From Acetobacterium wieringae (lineage in GTDB: Bacteria > Bacillota > Clostridia > Eubacteriales > Eubacteriaceae): a stretch of DNA of 64,000 nt. Positions 54,493 through 63,346 of the stretch are shown here, piece after piece. The DNA lies in contig NZ_LKEU01000037.1 of the NCBI RefSeq assembly GCF_001766835.1, positions 124,001-188,000 on the forward strand. Reading direction: 5' to 3'. The position numbers and the translations under genes were made by a program. The notes under the pieces are model-generated. The model was not told where the DNA came from. It did not search any database and saw only the letters and a program-made list of their open reading frames with translations. The stretch's first letter is position 1. Every line of letters begins with the position of its first letter.

Positions 54493-54741
54493 GATCATAC
54501 TCCTTTTTTGGATATCGTCGATTATTTTATTCATCTTCAACGCCTGATTCCCCCTTAAGCACGGCTACCTTTAATCTGCTTAAACGACTGGATTTATTCG
54601 TTAAAGATAATTATAAATATATAGGAATTATTTTGATTTAACGCTTGAAAAACGCACTTTTTAGAATTATACTAAATGAGTCTCAACAATTTCTCAACAA
54701 AATAGAGCAATCCAATTCAGCGCTTCTCTGGAGGTAGATAC

Positions 54742-56010
54742 ATGAAAAAAAACAGCGTCAACAATTCAACAATCGATTTTCAGCAACTGGTTGATCAACT
54801 GATGGAATGTGTCTGGGTTTTTGATCTCAGCACCAAAAAATTTCTCTATATCAGCCCGTCCATTTTCCAGCTCCGGGGTCTGACTGTCGAAGAGGCGATG
54901 AAGGAAAAACTGGAAGATTGTTTAACCGTTAGGTCGCTACAGAAACTGAAAAACGATAGTTTGCGCCGTTATCAACGTTTTATTGACGGTGATCGCAGCA
55001 ACTCGATTGTATACCATCTTGGCGACTATGAGCAGTATTGCAAAGACGGCTCCATCAAGTATATTGAAATATCCACCCGGCTGGAATTAGACACTGCCAC
55101 TGAACATGTCTTAGTTGTTGGCGTATCCCGGGATATTACCCAACGTAAACTTCATGAGAAAAATCTGATCAAAACGATCCGAACCCAGCATAAACTTATG
55201 AACGTCGAACCCACTGGAAACAATGGTGAGTTTCAATTATTTGTTTACTTTTTTGGAAAATTCAGAGTCTGCACCAAACCTCACGAAAACCCAATCAAAT
55301 GGCGAACCAGCAAGACTGAAGAACTTTTTGCTTTTTTGTTGCAAAAAGAGAATCAGTATATTTCGAGAGATGAAATCCTTGAAGCTCTCTGGCCGGAAGC
55401 AGCGATGGAGAAAGCGATCAAACTCCTGCATACGACAATCTATAATCTTAAAACTGATCTAAAAAAAACCAATGTTTGTTTTAACCTGAATCTGACGAAT
55501 GGCTTTTATTTTTTTGATTCTCAGCACTTTTATTCCGATCTCAGTGAAGTACGAAAACTGCTAAACACTTCCGTTAATCCCTATGCTGAAATCGATGAAA
55601 AATCTGCCCGAGACATCGAATATGCCGTAATTTTGTATCAAGGCGACTATCTGTCCGAAAATGATTACAGCTGGGCGTCTGCCCAAAGAGCTTTTTATCG
55701 GCGGCAATTTGAAAAGTACACCTTTATGCTTGCCCGCTATTATTTTTTGCGGCGGGACTATCGCTCCACCCGGCGTATATTGGACATGCTGATTGCGCTT
55801 GACAACCTCAATGAAGACTATCACGAGCTGCTTTTAAATGTATTTCTTTTTGATGATGATTATGCCGGTTTCATTAAGCATTATAACGATCTACTAGAAA
55901 TGCTTCAACGAGAGCTGAATCAGCCCCCCACCCAGTCCATTCAAACCCTCTATCAGCAATATCGTGATTATGCCCAAATCTGTATTAAAAAAAAGCGTGC
56001 ACACTTTTAA
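54742..56010 (+). CDS. PAS domain fused to SARP/BTAD-type transcriptional regulator
   Basis: A 422-residue regulator. Residues about 12-130 form a PAS domain (CVWVFDLSTKKFLYISPSIF and VVGVSRDITQRK). Residues about 150-250 are an OmpR-like winged helix (WRTSKTEELFAFLLQKENQYISRDEI), with LLHTTIYNLK. Residues about 260-415 form a bacterial transcriptional activation domain with TPR-like helices. This is the SARP/BTAD layout with a PAS sensor added in front. GGAGGTAGATAC precedes the ATG. It is divergent from the chemoreceptor with 250 bp between the starts. Ligand unknown. Confidence 0.85.
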   Translation: MKKNSVNNSTIDFQQLVDQLMECVWVFDLSTKKFLYISPSIFQLRGLTVEEAMKEKLEDCLTVRSLQKLKNDSLRRYQRFIDGDRSNSIVYHLGDYEQYCKDGSIKYIEISTRLELDTATEHVLVVGVSRDITQRKLHEKNLIKTIRTQHKLMNVEPTGNNGEFQLFVYFFGKFRVCTKPHENPIKWRTSKTEELFAFLLQKENQYISRDEILEALWPEAAMEKAIKLLHTTIYNLKTDLKKTNVCFNLNLTNGFYFFDSQHFYSDLSEVRKLLNTSVNPYAEIDEKSARDIEYAVILYQGDYLSENDYSWASAQRAFYRRQFEKYTFMLARYYFLRRDYRSTRRILDMLIALDNLNEDYHELLLNVFLFDDDYAGFIKHYNDLLEMLQRELNQPPTQSIQTLYQQYRDYAQICIKKKRAHF

Positions 56011-56048
56011 CGTTTGCCCTGATCCCTATCATATTCGACACATATCCA

Positions 56049-56085
56049 AAAAAAGACTGCAAACCGAAGGATGCAGTCTTTTTAA
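56049..56085. terminator. Bidirectional terminator between the SARP gene and leuD-type gene
   Basis: AAAAAGACTGCA / TGCAGTCTTTTT stem with A and T runs on both sides. Confidence 0.85.
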
Positions 56086-56122
56086 CGTGCTGATCTTTAT
56101 GTCTTTGTTATTTGAATCGAGT

Positions 56123-56644
56123 TTAGTAATTTTTATCGGCGTAGCCAACCCAGCCGCCTTCTTTGACCAGGGTTTTGTCAAATTCGCCGACGGCAAAATC
56201 AATGGTTTCGGATTTGCCATCAGCCTGGATCACAATTTGGCTGCCATCGACATCAATTTCCATGGTCACGGCTTTCCCGGCATAGTCTTTAAAGAGTCCA
56301 TCGATGGTTGCTTTGGGTAATTCAATGGCAAACATCCCACAATTATACATGTTCTGTCTAAAAATCCGGGCAAAACTTTCGGCAATCACGACGTTGATGC
56401 CATTGACTTCCAGGGCCCAGGGGGCATGTTCACGGGACGAACCGCAACCAAAGTTTTCCCGGGTCACAATGACCGCCTTATCCTCGGTATCAGCCCGGGA
56501 AAAGCCGGGCAAGACCAGATCCTCCAGCAGATTGGGCTTTAAGGCCTCTTTGGTAATTTCGGTCAGATATTTGGCCGGGATGATCTCATCGGTGTTAATA
56601 TCACTACGATCTAAAAATAATACATTTCCTTTAAATGTCTTCAT
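56123..56644 (-). CDS. LeuD/aconitase-type hydro-lyase small subunit
   Basis: A 173-residue small subunit of the isopropylmalate isomerase/homoaconitase family. The NTDEIIPAKYLTE segment holds the specificity loop; FGCGSSREHAPWAL carries the substrate-binding Ser and Arg. The loop is KYLTE, not one of the commonly cited leucine or homoaconitate versions, so the substrate is not certain: 3-isopropylmalate, homoaconitate, citrate or dimethylmalate. It forms a heterodimer with the large subunit, which ends 15 bp upstream. No other leucine genes lie nearby. Confidence 0.83.
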   Translation of the reverse strand: MKTFKGNVLFLDRSDINTDEIIPAKYLTEITKEALKPNLLEDLVLPGFSRADTEDKAVIVTRENFGCGSSREHAPWALEVNGINVVIAESFARIFRQNMYNCGMFAIELPKATIDGLFKDYAGKAVTMEIDVDGSQIVIQADGKSETIDFAVGEFDKTLVKEGGWVGYADKNY

Positions 56645-56659
56645 GTCCTTCCCCCTTTT

Positions 56660-57946
56660 CTAAGCTTTGTATAAGTCGGAATTTTCAATGGTTCCGCTAA
56701 TGGCTGCCGCTGCTGCCGAGGCCGGACTCATCAAATGAACCATGCCGCCCTTACCCATCCGGCCGTTGAAATTACGGTTGGTGGTGGAGGCGCAGGCTTC
56801 GCCTTCGGCCAGCACCCCGTTGCTCATCCCCAGACAGGCGCCGCAGGTCGGGTTGGTCACACAGAAACCGGCATCCTGGAAGATTTCGATGATGCCTTCT
56901 TTTAATGCCTGCGAATAAATAGCCGGGGTCGCCGGGCTGACAATGGCGCGGACAGTATCGCTGATTTTTTTGCCCTTGAGGACTTCAGCCGCGATCCGCA
57001 GATCTTCAATCCGGCCATTGGTGCAGCTGCCGATATAGATCTGATCGACTTTGGTACCGGACACTTCGGCCACGGTTTTGACCTGATCGGGTTTGTAACC
57101 GACCGTAACCATCGGTTGCAGTTGTGAGACATTGTAAGTAAGCACCCGTTCGTAGTCGGCATCCGCATCGGAAACCCATTTAGAATAATCGGCCAGAGCG
57201 TCTTCTTTGGTAGCGAATTCGTCCTGGATGAAGTCCCAGAGATAATCGACGGTGGTCATATCCGGATAGCAGATCCCGCAGGTGCCACCGGCTTCAATGG
57301 CCATATTGCACAAAGTCATCCGGGATTCCATCGACATCGCATCGACAACGGGACCGGTAAATTCAATGACCATATTGGTTGCACCGTTCACAGTCAGCTC
57401 TTTAATGATAAAGAGGATCAGATCCTTAGCATAAACGCCTGGTTGCAGGGACCCGGTTAAAACAATTTTAATGGTTTTAGGAAAATGAAAGGCGCAAACT
57501 CCTTTTAGAATCCCAACTTCCAGATCGGTGGTACCGATTCCGGCGGCAAAAGCCCCAAAGGCCCCATGGGTACAGGTGTGTGAATCGCCCATGATGATGG
57601 TGTAGCCGGGTCGGACAAATCCCTTTTCCGGGAAGATGGCGTGACAGACGCCGTTTCTGCCCACATCAAAAAAGTCCTTTATGTCATGTCTCCGGGCCCA
57701 ATCCCGGAGGATTTTGCCCTGTTCGGCGGTTTTGGAATCCTTGGCGGGGGTGACATGGTCGATAACGGCCTTAATCTTTTCGGGATCGAAAACCCGATCC
57801 ATCCCCCGGGCCATCAGATCGGTGATGGCAATTGGTGTGGTGATTTCATGACAGAAAACCCGGTCCAGTTTTAACACATGTGTATCTGGAAACGGCTCAT
57901 CTACCCGATGTGCATCAAATATTTTTTCAGCTATTGTCTTACCCAT
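56660..57946 (-). CDS. LeuC/aconitase-type hydro-lyase large subunit
   Basis: A 428-residue 4Fe-4S subunit. The cluster Cys are in IGSCTNGR and the pair in NPTCGACLG; the active-site region MGDSHTCTHGAFGAF is complete. The length is that of the archaeal/anaerobic type (about 420) rather than the E. coli type (466). With the small subunit it catalyses isomerisation or hydration at a hydroxy-diacid. It has a consensus-like promoter upstream and no T-box or other leader signal, so leucine control by attenuation is not supported. Confidence 0.88.
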   Translation of the reverse strand: MGKTIAEKIFDAHRVDEPFPDTHVLKLDRVFCHEITTPIAITDLMARGMDRVFDPEKIKAVIDHVTPAKDSKTAEQGKILRDWARRHDIKDFFDVGRNGVCHAIFPEKGFVRPGYTIIMGDSHTCTHGAFGAFAAGIGTTDLEVGILKGVCAFHFPKTIKIVLTGSLQPGVYAKDLILFIIKELTVNGATNMVIEFTGPVVDAMSMESRMTLCNMAIEAGGTCGICYPDMTTVDYLWDFIQDEFATKEDALADYSKWVSDADADYERVLTYNVSQLQPMVTVGYKPDQVKTVAEVSGTKVDQIYIGSCTNGRIEDLRIAAEVLKGKKISDTVRAIVSPATPAIYSQALKEGIIEIFQDAGFCVTNPTCGACLGMSNGVLAEGEACASTTNRNFNGRMGKGGMVHLMSPASAAAAAISGTIENSDLYKA

Positions 57947-57996
57947 TTTAATCTCCTTCTTTTTGTCACTTTCTTAATCTCAATAAACTCTTCTCT

Positions 57997-58025
57997 ATTA
58001 TGACATAAACCTGTAAATAGATCAA
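57997..58025 (-). promoter_or_regulatory. Sigma-A promoter of the LeuCD-type operon
   Basis: On the minus strand TTGATC, 17 bp, CATAAT, about 50 bp upstream of the large-subunit start. Confidence 0.65.
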
Positions 58026-58096
58026 TAAACCATAACAAATCAATCCCGCTGGCTGCAAATATTTTCAGACTGACGAAAACTTTTTTTATTTCCCGC

Positions 58097-58127
58097 TTGA
58101 CTCTAACCTTAGGTCATAGCTTATGAT
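58097..58127 (+). promoter_or_regulatory. MerR-type promoter with 19-bp spacer, upstream of the TipA-like gene
   Basis: TTGACT (58097-58102) and TATGAT (58122-58127), 19-bp spacer with ACCTTAGGT palindrome. It lies 230 bp before the gene, so the transcript has a long leader containing a 108-nt hairpin. Confidence 0.8.
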
Positions 58128-58201
58128 AGAAGCAGGTCAGGGAAAACCAGACCGAAGAAACATCGATCGATTGTTACAAGCTTTCAGTACGAACAATTAT
58201 T

Positions 58202-58309
58202 GCTTTGATGTTGGTTTCCGCAAACAATTTTGTAACGTGTAGGCGAACAGTTCGTAGAACTGTACGCCGTACAGTGTAGAAATTGTTTAGCGCAAACCAG
58301 CAGCAAAGC
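58202..58309. repeat. 108-nt imperfect palindrome in the TipA-like leader
   Basis: Arms from GCTTTGATG... (58202) to ...CAGCAAAGC (58309) pair around a GTA centre at 58254-58256. Matching blocks include GCTTTG, TGGTTT, AAACAATTT, GGCG and ACAGTTC with their complements. No target-site duplication or transposase was seen. Could be a miniature element or a functional leader hairpin. Confidence 0.75.
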
Positions 58310-58356
58310 TCACGGCACTTTAGAACAAGCCGACAAATACCAGTAAGGAGAAGCCA

Positions 58357-59094
58357 ATGAAAATGACGGTTAAGGAAGTGGCGACGCTTACCGGGGTCAG
58401 TGTGCGCACCCTTCACTACTACCATCGTGAAGGAATTCTGATTCCCTGTGAGATCACCGAAAATAAGTATCGATACTACGACACGGCCAATCTGGCCCAG
58501 CTCCAGAATATTCTGTTCTTACGGGAACTGGATTTTTCGATCCAGGAAATCAAAGGGATTCTGGCCGACCCCAACTATGACGAAATGGATGCCTTTAAAA
58601 AGCAACGCCACCTGCTGCTGCTCAAACGACACCGTCTGGACAAACTGATTGCCTTGCTGGACCAAAAATTAGAAGGAGAAAAAACCATGAATTTTAAACC
58701 ATTTGATATGAGTGAAATTGAAGCGAACAAGAAACAATACGAAACCGAGGTAAAAACACGTTGGGGCAAAACAGACGCCTACCGCCAAAGCCAGCAAAAA
58801 ACCAATGGCTATAGCCCGGATCAGTGGGAAGCCATCCACAATGAAACAGAAGCCATCTATGCCGGCTTTGTTGCCAATATGAATAAAGATGCCGCTGACC
58901 CGGTGGTTCAGGAGCTGGTTGCCCAGTGGCAAGACAACATTACCCGACACTACTATGACTGTACAAAAGAAATCCTGGCTGGATTGGGGCTGATGTATGT
59001 TCACGATGAGCGCTTCAAAGAAAACATCGACAGCCATGCCGAGGGCCTGGCCCAGTTCATGAGCGATGCCATTGCAATTTTTTCCAGTAAATAA
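58357..59094 (+). CDS. MerR-family regulator with TipAS antibiotic-recognition domain
   Basis: A 245-residue regulator. The MerR HTH (MTVKEVATLTGVSVRTLHYYHREGIL) and coiled-coil helix lead to a TipAS domain (about 115-245), with YSPDQWEAIHNETEAIYAGF and HYYDCTKEILAGLGLMY typical of the thiopeptide/antibiotic-binding group. Inside the gene an in-frame ATG at 58687 (residue 111) follows AAGGAG by 8 bp, so a short TipAS-like protein could be made from the same message, as in Streptomyces tipA. The promoter is of MerR type, which suggests autoactivation. It is followed by a terminator. Confidence 0.88.
   Translation: MKMTVKEVATLTGVSVRTLHYYHREGILIPCEITENKYRYYDTANLAQLQNILFLRELDFSIQEIKGILADPNYDEMDAFKKQRHLLLLKRHRLDKLIALLDQKLEGEKTMNFKPFDMSEIEANKKQYETEVKTRWGKTDAYRQSQQKTNGYSPDQWEAIHNETEAIYAGFVANMNKDAADPVVQELVAQWQDNITRHYYDCTKEILAGLGLMYVHDERFKENIDSHAEGLAQFMSDAIAIFSSK
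58687..59094 (+). CDS. Possible short TipAS-like product from internal start
   Basis: The internal ATG, 135 codons before the stop, is preceded by AAGGAG (58673-58678) and 8 nt. The product would be the ligand-binding domain alone, as known for TipAS, which traps antibiotics. Read from sequence only; production is not shown. Confidence 0.5.
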   Translation: MNFKPFDMSEIEANKKQYETEVKTRWGKTDAYRQSQQKTNGYSPDQWEAIHNETEAIYAGFVANMNKDAADPVVQELVAQWQDNITRHYYDCTKEILAGLGLMYVHDERFKENIDSHAEGLAQFMSDAIAIFSSK

Positions 59095-59130
59095 GGAATA
59101 ATCCCCATTATTTATATTTTTACATCAAAA

Positions 59131-59186
59131 ATTAAGAACCATTTGGGCAATTCTACCACGAACTTCCCAAATGGTTCTTTTTATTT
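59131..59186 (+). terminator. Terminator after the TipA-like gene
   Basis: AAGAACCATTTGGG / CCCAAATGGTTCTT hairpin with a TTTTTATTT tail. The remaining bases up to 59462 carry nothing recognised except a short ACTGATCAGT palindrome. Confidence 0.88.
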
Positions 59187-59462
59187 ATCCCTTTGCGTTT
59201 ACAACTTTGCTCACCCGCCAATAATCTGGGGGTACTTAGAAGATTTCTTACAACACATACCAGTTGCCGCTTAAATCTTCATAAAATCGTAATCTGTTGT
59301 TAACATAAAGTTCATATTCATCTGCTATGATTAAGATACCAATCAGGCAACATGACAATACGGAGTTGCTGATGATTGAAAAAAATAACTTGGCCACTGA
59401 CTGATCAGTGTCCCTTATCCTGATTTAGCCGCTTGGTTAATCACATATTTTAGGAGAATAAC

Positions 59463-59855
59463 ATGAACCAATATACTTTAAATAATGCTTTTACCCTGTC
59501 TGATCTGGAAAAGACGATGACCAAAATCACTCAGCATATTAATCCCTCTCAGCTAAAATACCTTTTTGAACAGCCCCAGAAAAGCTGCCTGAAATATTTA
59601 AAGAGCCTCTGGACGGAGATTAACATCGAAAACCACTGTAATCTGACCGGCATCGATTTTAGCCAGGTTCACAAAACGGCGGATATTGAAATTCCCGAAA
59701 CCCTCGACAATCAGTGCCGGGAATGTCTCAATACCAGCAAAAACAAACTTTCAGCCTATGAGCAGCTGTTTCTTTCCAACTATAATCTGGCCATGAATGA
59801 CTTTGCCGATGACACCATTAAGGGCACCTATTCCAGCTACGACCACTATTTATAA
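59463..59855 (+). CDS. Hypothetical protein, 130 aa
   Basis: A soluble 130-residue protein with a helical N-terminus and four Cys residues (SCLKYL, HCNLTG, CRECLN). The ending is acidic and aromatic. The family is not recognised. TAGGAGAATAAC precedes the ATG, so it is likely expressed. It ends 19 bp before the stop of the convergent surface protein gene. Confidence 0.6.
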   Translation: MNQYTLNNAFTLSDLEKTMTKITQHINPSQLKYLFEQPQKSCLKYLKSLWTEINIENHCNLTGIDFSQVHKTADIEIPETLDNQCRECLNTSKNKLSAYEQLFLSNYNLAMNDFADDTIKGTYSSYDHYL

Positions 59856-59874
59856 TCAGCAAAATTTAGCTGTA

Positions 59875-61506
59875 TTAGAATCCGAAATCCGTAAAATTAT
59901 TATCCAGATGATATTTGATGTTGCTGTCATGAAGCTTGGCATTGGTGGTTTCAAGCAACTCCCCGAACATCACATTGGGAAATTCATAAAGATCCCCACC
60001 AAGGGGTTTTGCGGCGGTCCACTCGTTGGTGCTGCTAATATCATAGGGGGCATCACTGGCACCGCTCTCAGTGACCATAATTCTGTTATCCCCGGGTGTA
60101 CCAAAGTCAAATGCTAAGATCATTGGATCTTTGGGATGATAATCCCAGACTGTTGATTTCCAGAGATGACAGGCATTGATCTTAATCGTCCCGCCATTTT
60201 GAGTTGTTTCGATCACCTCATAATAACCGCCAAGGTTCTGACCCAGCGATGCGGCAAAAGTTCGATCGATGCAATAGCGATCGGTGAAATAAAGAATGTG
60301 GGTTGTCGGTTCAATGTAAGCATACCAGAGCCCATCCATTTTACTGATAAAATCTTCACTGGTCAGATTCCCGATAAAGGGTCTGGCAGTGGAACCCGGT
60401 GCTGCCGCACCTTTATCGACGATAACGATCCGGATCCCTTCCAGTCGATAGGATAAACCCGAGGTGCCAGCACTTTCACCGTTTTTAGCCCAATCCAGCC
60501 AGCCGACATTCTGGGCGTGAACATGATAGTAAACATCATAATCTTCCGCATCGGCACCGGTTAGGCGAATCCCGATCCCTTCGAGACGCAAAGACCGCCC
60601 CGAAGTACCGCTCATCTCGCCATCACTGACCCAGTCCTGCCAACCGACATTCTGGACATGGGTACGATACTCAATCCCCACATCGACGGTCTCGTCATTC
60701 TGCTTAATCTCAATCCCTTCCAGCCGCAACGACTGTCCCGAGGTACCACTCATCTCACCATCACTGACCCAGCCCTGCCAGCCGACATTCTGAACGTGGG
60801 TGCGATATGAACAATTCAGGTCGCTGTCGACAAAAGGTAACTGATGGGCAGTTGCATACTGCTGGGCGAAGCTGTCTTTTTCGCCAAAAATAATAATATT
60901 AGGCGAGGATTCAAAAGCGTTGTCGGCAATGCTGACCACCGTATTTGGTATGGTGACCTTAAACAAATTGCGACAGGAACCAAAAGTATAGTTATCAATG
61001 GTGCTAACCTGCTCTGGTACGGCAATGCTGGTCAGCAAATCGCAACGGGCAAAGGCACCATAACCGATGCTAGTAACCGTTTCTGGAATGTTGATGCTTT
61101 CTAGCACACTACATTCCCAGAAAGCATTGGCACCGATGGTCTCAAGTTTTTGTGGCAGTTCAATGCTTTTCAGCCCGGTACATCCCCAGAAGGCATCGCC
61201 ACCGATGGATACAACCCCTTCCGGCAAAACAAGACTTTTCAGATTGACACAATGGGAAAAGGCAAAATCGCCGATACTGTTCACCGTTTTTCCATCCAAC
61301 GTCGACGGAATGATCACCTCACCGCCACCGCCTAGATATTTAACAATTCTCACCCCGGTCTGGTTTTCCTCAAATTGAAAATCTGCTTCAATTGCCTTCA
61401 CCGGGACAACTATGGTTTCATTTTGGGCCAGTACCATAACGGGTAATAACCCAATTAAGAGTAAACTTGTCAGTAGGCAAATCGCTTTTCTCAGATACCT
61501 TTTCAT
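59875..61506 (-). CDS. Surface protein with BspA-type leucine-rich repeats and ChW repeats
   Basis: A 543-residue exported protein. The ATG at 61504-61506 follows AAGGAGGAAATGATT and starts a signal peptide (to about residue 27). Residues about 45-200 hold six BspA/TpLRR repeats of the form LxSIxIPxxVxxIGxxAF. Three clostridial hydrophobic-W (ChW) repeats follow (YRTHVQNVGWQ...SGTSGxSxRLEGI) at about 230-375. A C-terminal domain of about 160 residues is not recognised. ChW repeats are thought to hold proteins on the cell surface; LRR proteins often bind host or other cells. No LPXTG signal. Confidence 0.85.
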   Translation of the reverse strand: MKRYLRKAICLLTSLLLIGLLPVMVLAQNETIVVPVKAIEADFQFEENQTGVRIVKYLGGGGEVIIPSTLDGKTVNSIGDFAFSHCVNLKSLVLPEGVVSIGGDAFWGCTGLKSIELPQKLETIGANAFWECSVLESINIPETVTSIGYGAFARCDLLTSIAVPEQVSTIDNYTFGSCRNLFKVTIPNTVVSIADNAFESSPNIIIFGEKDSFAQQYATAHQLPFVDSDLNCSYRTHVQNVGWQGWVSDGEMSGTSGQSLRLEGIEIKQNDETVDVGIEYRTHVQNVGWQDWVSDGEMSGTSGRSLRLEGIGIRLTGADAEDYDVYYHVHAQNVGWLDWAKNGESAGTSGLSYRLEGIRIVIVDKGAAAPGSTARPFIGNLTSEDFISKMDGLWYAYIEPTTHILYFTDRYCIDRTFAASLGQNLGGYYEVIETTQNGGTIKINACHLWKSTVWDYHPKDPMILAFDFGTPGDNRIMVTESGASDAPYDISSTNEWTAAKPLGGDLYEFPNVMFGELLETTNAKLHDSNIKYHLDNNFTDFGF

Positions 61507-61830
61507 AATCATTTCCTCCTTGTATTTTGAACCATTTGTTAAGTCCATCACCAATTGGAAACAGCAAATCCCTGAGTTCTGAAACTGTAATGCAAGTTGC
61601 TTCTTTCTATTTTTCTACCCTTTATAAAGACGCTAAAACTCGAATCCCAGTCAATTTCTAAATTTTCCCAATAATACCGGGTCTGTGAATGACAAATAGA
61701 ATCATGTTTTTGATTGATTCAGGGTTTGATTTAATTTCTGGATTCTACCATCGCGATACCTGTTTTGGGAATAATCCCCATTTTATCTAATAAAATACCA
61801 TTCTTTCCTGATTCAATTCCAAACCAAATA
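61507..61830. other. AT-rich intergenic region before the MFS gene
   Basis: No gene, repeat or RNA recognised. The right end runs into the terminator of the MFS gene. Confidence 0.45.
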
Positions 61831-61831
61831 A

Positions 61832-61867
61832 GAAAAGCCACTCATTTTTTATTTAAAATGGGTGGCT
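61832..61867 (-). terminator. Terminator after the MFS transporter gene
   Basis: GCCAC...CATTTT / AAAATG...GTGGC stem; on the minus strand it is followed by TTTTCTTATTT. Confidence 0.8.
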
Positions 61868-61900
61868 ATCTTTTCTCTTATTTTGGAGATATTGTCTTTT

Positions 61901-63091
61901 CTAAGACTGTTGCGGTGCCTCAGGCATTGGTGCCCCACCTTTTAATGGATTGACAATCAGGAAGATCACAAAGAATACGGTTGTCACAGCGACACTAACG
62001 GCAATTGGCGCTGTTACCGCATCACCGGTAATACCAGCAATGGCGCCAATCCAATAGGTTGACAGGAAACCGAAGAGGTTCATCCCGGCCATAAAGAAGG
62101 ATACTCCCAAAGCCATCTGCGATGGTTTAACGGTCATTGAAATCAGCATCATACTGGCCGGAATCAACGTTGACATGGCAAAGCCTTCAATGAAAACACC
62201 GACTGACAACAGCGCAATATTGCTGGCAAAAACAACCAGGGCGAAACCGATTGCCGCCAGAGCATAACCAACCGCCATGATAAAGCGGCCGGAGATTTTA
62301 AACAGTTTGCCAAAAACCGAACCAGCGACCATGCCGCCGATGGTTAGAAGGGCCAGAACAATACCGGCGGTGGCAGTCGTTCCCATGCCACGTTCGACAA
62401 TCAGGGTCGACATGTTAACCAGCATCGGATAAACTGACAGGGTATAGATCCCATATACCAGAACGATAATAAACAATTTAACCGGCAGTTTTTCTTTAGG
62501 TGCTTTCTGGGTTTCCGCGGTAACCGGTGCTTGCGCAGGCTCCGGCAGGAAAAAAATAACCAGCAGTAGTGAGATTATACCCAGCGCATGAGGCAGGAAG
62601 CTGTAATTCCATCCAATCCCGGCAAAATAGCCGCCCATAAATTGAAGAACCATCCCGCCGATATTCATGGCCAGGGTGACCATACCCGTCATGGTTGCGA
62701 CCTTATCGCCTTCATAAACACCCATAACCAGTGAATTGGCCAGTGGTGACATGATCCCCAGACCGATCCCAAAGACGGCCCGCTCAATCAGGATAACGGA
62801 GAAGTCGGTGGCAAAATAGGGAGCGACCCCACCGAGGACGAAGAGTGTCATCCCCAGTACTGCCAGGGTTCGGTATTTAACCTTGCTACCAGCGACCGAC
62901 CCAGCAATCAGGGTTGCGGGAATTACGGTTAATGAGGGCAGTGTTGATACCAGCAAAAGCGTGGTAATCGGAAGATCTGAGAATTGTACAAAAATTGCAT
63001 TCAGAGCCGGAGTAATGGTTCCGACACCCATTCCGAAAAACGCCATGGCCAAAATTGTAAAGGTAGAGATTGGTTTTACTTGTTGTTTCAT
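61901..63091 (-). CDS. MFS transporter, CynX/NimT-like
   Basis: A 396-residue transporter with about 12 membrane helices. The cytoplasmic loop between helices 2 and 3 reads GSVAGSKVKYR rather than a full motif A. Motif-like GIGLGIMSPLANSLVM and a central loop (about residues 195-210) divide the halves. The ATG follows AAGGAGGAAAAA. The promoter region (63497-63546) has the AACCGGTT palindrome also found at the UroD-family gene, and a corrinoid-protein remnant lies upstream. It probably imports or exports a methylated or methoxylated compound; this is inference from context. Confidence 0.85.
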   Translation of the reverse strand: MKQQVKPISTFTILAMAFFGMGVGTITPALNAIFVQFSDLPITTLLLVSTLPSLTVIPATLIAGSVAGSKVKYRTLAVLGMTLFVLGGVAPYFATDFSVILIERAVFGIGLGIMSPLANSLVMGVYEGDKVATMTGMVTLAMNIGGMVLQFMGGYFAGIGWNYSFLPHALGIISLLLVIFFLPEPAQAPVTAETQKAPKEKLPVKLFIIVLVYGIYTLSVYPMLVNMSTLIVERGMGTTATAGIVLALLTIGGMVAGSVFGKLFKISGRFIMAVGYALAAIGFALVVFASNIALLSVGVFIEGFAMSTLIPASMMLISMTVKPSQMALGVSFFMAGMNLFGFLSTYWIGAIAGITGDAVTAPIAVSVAVTTVFFVIFLIVNPLKGGAPMPEAPQQS

Positions 63092-63205
63092 TTTTTCCTC
63101 CTTTTAATTTTATTTGTGATTTAAGTGATTAAAAACAACCACAAATTTACGTGTTTACGATTTCCGTGATGTCAACTTGACTGAAATCTATTTTGTCGGT
63201 GAACG

Positions 63206-63346
63206 TTATGCTGTTACCAGTTCTTTTTCTTTTGCAGCGGCACTGTCAGCATCCGGAGCGTAACCATCAGCACCAACGTCAACAGCCTCTTCCGGTGTAA
63301 CCGGGGCACACCCACAATCACCTTAACATCTCCCTTCCTCCCGTTA
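63206..63346 (-). pseudogene. Remnant of a corrinoid protein C-terminus
   Basis: On the minus strand this stretch reads DVKVIVG, then after a one-base frame change CAPVT, GADGYAPDA and a stop at 63206-63208. That is the C-terminal signature of methyltransferase corrinoid proteins (VKVxVGGAPVT...GADGYAPDA). The frame is broken near 63308-63312 and a stop lies a few codons upstream, so only about 45 codons remain and no start is present. It is probably the 3' end of a decayed corrinoid protein gene, in front of the MFS transporter. Confidence 0.7.

Noticed and set aside
57947-58096. T-box or leucine leader before the LeuCD-type operon
   Set aside because: The region is short, has no T-box sequence, no leucine codon run and no terminator; only a plain promoter is seen.
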